Assembly (NCBI GenBank): GCA_023622465.1
Contig: JAMNZE010000051.1
Coordinates: 1 to 18,255, forward strand
Length of the DNA stretch: 18,255 nucleotides
Reading direction: 5' to 3'
Source: UBA5500 sp023622465
GTDB taxonomy: Bacteria > Bacillota > UBA994 > UBA5500
Under the pieces are notes generated by a model. That model did not search any database, was not told the DNA's origin, and saw only the letters and a program-made list of their open reading frames with translations. Every line of letters begins with the position of its first letter. Position 1 is the first letter of the stretch. A program made the translations under genes and the position numbers. Shown here piece by piece: positions 14,992 to 18,255 of this stretch.

Positions 14992-15268
14992 TTTGCCGTG
15001 CTAGGCGGGGAGGTAGCGGTGCCCTGAACCTGCAATCCGCTAGAGCGGGGCCGAAGGCTTACCGTGAGGCATGCGTTTGTGGGGCTTGCCTGGTGTAAGT
15101 GGTGTTGACAGTTGGGTCCAGCGCAACAGAGAACTATGAACCCCGTCAGGTCCGGAAGGAAGCAGCGGTAAGTAGTCCCCTCTGTGTGCCGCTGGGTAGC
15201 CTGATTCGAGCTAACTGCATCAGTAACACCCGGAAGCGCATTGTCGAAGGTGAGGGCACGGCACATTT
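14992..15268 (+). ncRNA. ffs: Signal recognition particle RNA, large Bacillota type with Alu domain
   Basis: RNA core of the signal recognition particle, which with Ffh directs nascent membrane proteins to the translocon. The 5' end TGCCGTGC (14994-15001) pairs with GCACGGCA (15256-15263), closing the molecule. Near the 5' end is the Alu-domain signature GGGGAGGTAGCGGTGCCCT followed by the CAATCCGCT block. The universally conserved S-domain tip GTCAGGTCCGGAAGGAAGCAG lies at 15145-15165, with the GGAA tetraloop at 15154-15157. The length of about 275 nt matches Bacillus and Clostridium scRNA. A T-run at 15266-15271 follows directly. In many Bacillota this gene sits next to dnaX; here it lies between amidohydrolase and transporter genes. 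Confidence 0.95.
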
Positions 15269-15274
15269 TTTCAT

Positions 15275-15310
15275 AGGGAGTCATTACTTATGACTCCCTT
15301 TGTCTTTGTG
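15275..15310 (+). terminator. Intrinsic terminator after the SRP RNA
   Basis: AGGGAGTCAT (15275-15284) pairs perfectly with ATGACTCCCT (15290-15299) around TACTT, followed by TTGTCTTTGT. With the T-run just before it, this should end SRP RNA transcription 26-36 bases before the transporter start codon. Confidence 0.75.
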
Positions 15311-15335
15311 CAAATTTAGAGCGGAGGAACTAGGA

Positions 15336-16784
15336 ATGCAGACAGAAACAACAGTAGCTCGCCACCTTTCTACCATAACCAGCCAGGATCGTAGGCGCCT
15401 GCTGATGGCCGGGCTGGGAATTTGCCTCGGGCTGTTCATAGGGACACGCCCACCGGCCGCCGGCCTTTCGGTGCAGGCCATGCAGGCTTTAGGTCTGTTG
15501 GCCGGTGCCATTTGTTTCTGGATCGGTCGGGTTTTTGACGATTATGTGGTTGCACTGCTGATGGCGGTGCTATGGGTAGCTTTGAAGATTGTCCCCTTCG
15601 AGACCGCCTTCGCCACCTTTAACAGCAAAACCTGGTGGCTGATGGTGGGAGCCATGGGATTGGGCTTAGGTGCCGCCCAGAGCGGCCTGTTACGTCGCTG
15701 TACTCTGTTACTGTTACGGGTATTACCACCCACCTATCTGGGCCAGTCGCTGGCACTGGTGGTTACCGGCATCCTGTCGGCCCCTGCCATACCTAGCATA
15801 ATAGCCAAGCTATCGATCGCCGCTAAGTTTATACCCGAGTTGGTTGCGGGCATGGGATTGCCCAAACGTAGCAAAGCCAGCGCCGGCCTCTTCTTATCCA
15901 TGTATCTGGGTTTTGCTGTTTCGGCCCCCATCTTTCTGACCGGCAGTAGCACCAATCTATTACTGCTGGAAATGCTACCAGCCGCCGAGCGGGCAGTAAT
16001 GACCTGGATGGGGTGGCTGCAGGCGGCTTTGCTGCCCGGTTTGCTGGCTATTGCGGGTGGTTACCTTTTCGTGCTCCTATTCTTATGTCCTAAAGAAAAG
16101 CTGGTCATCGATAACTCCCATGTGGCACAGAAGCTAAGTGAATTGGGTCCTTTAGATAGGCAGGAAAAAATCACCCTGGCGGTAATGCTGACCTCAATTG
16201 CCCTCTGGATTACGGAGCCCTGGCATGGGATTAGCGCCGTAACGGTGGCCTTATCCGGTTTGGTGATACTTTTGGCTACCGGTGTGGTGAGTAAGAAAAG
16301 CCTTCAGTCCGATTTAGGGTGGACTACCCTAATCTTTTTAGGTGTGATACTCAATCTGGGCACCGTCTTTTCGTTTTTAGGTATTGACCACTTTCTCGGG
16401 GAGACGGTCACTCCTTTACTTACCCCGTTAACTAATAATACTTTTCTTTTTATGTTAGTACTGATGGTTACTACCGTTGCTCTCCGCTTCCTGGTGGTGT
16501 CGACAAATGCCCTCATGGCTATTCTGCTGCTCATGCTGGCACCGGTGGCGCAACAGGCGGGCATTAGTGTTTGGGCCATGGGTATAACTATTCAATTGAT
16601 AGGCCATAGTATGTTCGTCTTGCCCTACCAAAGTGCCAACTATACGGTGGCGGCCAGTGTCACCCAAGGGGAAGCCATCAGCCCCTCCCAAGCGGCCCGC
16701 GGTTCTTTAGCTTGCGTGGGTGCCATTATGATTGCGGTCTTGCTTAGTTTGCCTGTTTGGGGGTATCTGGGGTTGATTGGATAG
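15336..16784 (+). CDS. DASS/SLC13-family anion transporter (sodium- or antiport-coupled di/tricarboxylate or sulfate type)
   Basis: A 482-residue inner-membrane carrier of the divalent anion:sodium symporter (CitT/SLC13) family. ATG 15336 (MQTETTVARH) is chosen because GGAGGA lies 7-8 bases upstream; a longer in-frame reading from 15300 would start in the terminator tail. Residues ~23-480 give about 11-12 membrane spans. The two substrate- and sodium-binding motifs are present: TGSSTNLL (202-209, SNT type) and VSTNALM (388-394). The C-terminal FVLPYQSANYTVAASV block is typical of the CitT branch. Substrate is likely a dicarboxylate or tricarboxylate, but sulfate cannot be excluded. No promoter is evident in the 36 bases after the SRP terminator, so expression may depend on read-through or an internal start. 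It converges on the AbgB-like M20 gene. Confidence 0.88.
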   Translation: MQTETTVARHLSTITSQDRRRLLMAGLGICLGLFIGTRPPAAGLSVQAMQALGLLAGAICFWIGRVFDDYVVALLMAVLWVALKIVPFETAFATFNSKTWWLMVGAMGLGLGAAQSGLLRRCTLLLLRVLPPTYLGQSLALVVTGILSAPAIPSIIAKLSIAAKFIPELVAGMGLPKRSKASAGLFLSMYLGFAVSAPIFLTGSSTNLLLLEMLPAAERAVMTWMGWLQAALLPGLLAIAGGYLFVLLFLCPKEKLVIDNSHVAQKLSELGPLDRQEKITLAVMLTSIALWITEPWHGISAVTVALSGLVILLATGVVSKKSLQSDLGWTTLIFLGVILNLGTVFSFLGIDHFLGETVTPLLTPLTNNTFLFMLVLMVTTVALRFLVVSTNALMAILLLMLAPVAQQAGISVWAMGITIQLIGHSMFVLPYQSANYTVAASVTQGEAISPSQAARGSLACVGAIMIAVLLSLPVWGYLGLIG

Positions 16785-16798
16785 AATCCGATAAAGGG

Positions 16799-16831
16799 AA
16801 AGGCGCCGGCTGTGGAGCTGGCGCCTTTTTG
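16799..16831. terminator. Bidirectional intrinsic terminator between transporter and M20 genes
   Basis: GGCGCCGGCT (16802-16811) pairs with AGCTGGCGCC (16816-16825), one G-T wobble, with a short loop, followed by TTTTTGTG; AAAGGGAAA precedes it, giving a partial T tail on the minus strand. It is a conventional terminator and does not belong to the GGGGCTG family. Confidence 0.85.
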
Positions 16832-16837
16832 TGTTAT

Positions 16838-18163
16838 CTATTTGCCTTGAATTAGTTCATCCCACATGGCCAAGTATTCTTCTTTAGTCATGGCCGGCTT
16901 GAACTGGTCCTTGATCTGTAGTCCTAGCTCGGCGCCATCGTAAAGGAGATCGATCACCGTCATGGCCATAGCCTTGGCAGGAACTACATAAGCCATTTCC
17001 GGATCAGCGATGGAGTAGTCGCGAGCATGGGCCCGGCCAGTAATACCACCTACTTGAGGATGGATGCCAGGCATAATATGGGTGATATCGCCCATGTCAG
17101 TAGAGCCGGCCATCGGTTCGCCGATTCGAACGCCTTCTTCGCCTAATATCTCGGCGCAGTTGGCTGCGAAAAGATCTACCATCCTTTCGTCGTGGAGGAG
17201 AGGTAGATAGCCGGGAATCTCGTCGATGACCACTTCAGCCCCTACGGCCATAGCACCGGCTTCTAATGCCCGGTTCACTTTACGGCTGGCATCCATAATG
17301 GCATCGATGCTGCGCCCGCGGACGTAGGTCTCGATGCGTACGTCGGCAGGTACGATATTGACCAGGTCGCCACCCTTAGTAATAATCGGGTGCACGCGAA
17401 TAGCGTCCGCGTCTTTAAAGGTTTCCCGGTTAGCATGGATACCCATCAGGCCCAACATGGCGGCGTTTAGTGCATTTACACCCTGATGGGGAGCGCCACC
17501 GGCGTGGGCTTCTTTGCCCTGGTATTTGATGAGCTTGCCGATAAAGCCGTTGGAACCAATCCCCGGCCCCGGAATGAGCATTACCCGTTCGGGGGTGTCG
17601 GAGGCCGAATGGCACATCATGGCCATATCCACATCGTCGAATTCACCAAGGGCGATTAACTCCTGTTTGCCGCCGAAGAATTTTATTTTGCCTTCTCGGC
17701 GCAGCTTTTGACGATAATCCAATTCAACAAATTCCTCGGCGGGCAATGCGAAAAATACTACGTCGCCATCGAGTTCGCTCATTACTCCCGAATCCACCAG
17801 GCCCATGGCGGCGCCTAGCATCATAGCTGTCTGGGCATTATGCCCGCAGGAATGGGCTGCACCGGTGGTCGGGTCGGCATGGGGATGGTCATGACAAACA
17901 ACCGCATCCATTTCACCCATAACAGCAACGCTTAGCTTGCTCTGCCGACCCGGCAGACGAGCTTTAAGGCCGGTTAGGGCTAGCCCCTTACGATAATCCA
18001 GCCCTAAGGCTTTAAACTTCTCTTCTACTAACGCAGCAGCTTTGTGTTCCTTATAGCCTAGTTCCGGGTTATTGAACAGGTAGTCGCCGGCAGCAATAAT
18101 CTCTTCCGCCCGCTTATCGATGGCTTCGCAGACTCGCTTCTTTAATTCCGCCTTTTTCAACAC
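16838..18163 (-). CDS. M20-family amidohydrolase, AbgB/aminobenzoyl-glutamate hydrolase-like
   Basis: A 441-residue metal-dependent hydrolase related to AbgA/AbgB, which cleave p-aminobenzoyl-glutamate and other N-acyl or peptide amides. The start is GTG at 18163 (MLKKAELKKR), with AAAGGAG 8 bases upstream. Active-site marks: GEMDAVVCHDHPHAD (83-97), AHSCGHNAQTAM with His104, Cys106 and His108, and LPAEEF with Glu143-Glu144. The second-shell His of the M20D GHDxH motif is replaced by Gln111, as in AbgB relatives. The dimerisation domain starts at KYQGKEAHAGGAPHQGVNALNA, and STDMGDITHIMPGIHP supplies the late metal-binding region. It appears complete. It faces the anion transporter; that neighbour could import an anionic substrate such as an acyl-glutamate, which is inference. 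Bases 18164-18255 upstream show no clear promoter. Confidence 0.88.
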   Translation of the reverse strand: MLKKAELKKRVCEAIDKRAEEIIAAGDYLFNNPELGYKEHKAAALVEEKFKALGLDYRKGLALTGLKARLPGRQSKLSVAVMGEMDAVVCHDHPHADPTTGAAHSCGHNAQTAMMLGAAMGLVDSGVMSELDGDVVFFALPAEEFVELDYRQKLRREGKIKFFGGKQELIALGEFDDVDMAMMCHSASDTPERVMLIPGPGIGSNGFIGKLIKYQGKEAHAGGAPHQGVNALNAAMLGLMGIHANRETFKDADAIRVHPIITKGGDLVNIVPADVRIETYVRGRSIDAIMDASRKVNRALEAGAMAVGAEVVIDEIPGYLPLLHDERMVDLFAANCAEILGEEGVRIGEPMAGSTDMGDITHIMPGIHPQVGGITGRAHARDYSIADPEMAYVVPAKAMAMTVIDLLYDGAELGLQIKDQFKPAMTKEEYLAMWDELIQGK

Positions 18164-18255
18164 AATCGTCTCCTTTCATCCATACCATTCGCTATGTATG
18201 TTTGTAGTAGGGCGCTAGCTTAGTGTTCCCATTACTGGCGTAAGTTTATTGGGGT

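Noticed and set aside
14946..15293. Open frames on both strands over the SRP RNA
   Set aside because: They coincide with a structured RNA with universally conserved motifs; the coding potential is accidental.

Overview
The window looks like chromosomal DNA of an anaerobic member of the Bacillota (Clostridia-like). The evidence is a large SRP RNA with an Alu domain, strong AGGAGG-type ribosome binding sites with some GTG starts, an OsmC and a DUF3048 (YerB-like) lipoprotein of Gram-positive type, and an electron transfer flavoprotein whose alpha subunit carries a two-cluster ferredoxin domain. I cannot name a genus. There is no prophage, insertion sequence, CRISPR array or tRNA.

Layout: 1-875 (+) 3' part of a broken M20 metallopeptidase; 876-1187 two hairpins and a 3' gene remnant; 1185-3185 (-) S9 prolyl-oligopeptidase-type peptidase with a lost C-terminal helix; 3310-3400 (+) a structured leader before a DUF4153 membrane protein (3421-5187); 5235-5606 (-) OsmC protein, divergent from a DUF3048 lipoprotein (5688-6677, +). 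Then 6798-10279 (-) holds an operon glcD-like (broken), etfB, etfA, with a divergent AraC-family regulator (10401-11189, +). Next is a minus-strand group of M20D amidohydrolase (11258-12409) and two tandem amidohydrolases (12497-14806). Finally come the SRP RNA (about 14992-15268, +), a DASS/SLC13 anion transporter (15336-16784, +) and an AbgB-like M20 amidohydrolase (16838-18163, -).

Working together: glcD-etfBA resembles the lactate/2-hydroxyacid dehydrogenase-Etf complexes of anaerobes, probably under the AraC regulator, whose promoter carries two 21-bp-spaced direct repeats. The amidohydrolases, M20 enzymes, S9 peptidase and anion carrier suggest uptake and hydrolysis of peptides, N-acyl amino acids or similar amides; this is inference from families and proximity.

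The most striking observation is that four genes (M20 at the left edge, S9, glcD twice, AraC) each lack a short internal block that their families normally have (roughly 45-105 bp by family comparison), four of the five out of frame, while the other genes look whole. Second is a family of six closely related GGGGCTG/CAGCCCC hairpins at gene ends, with paired changes in both arms. Third are regulatory candidates: a GEMM-like structured leader, a 20-bp palindrome over the amidohydrolase -10 box, and the AraC repeats.
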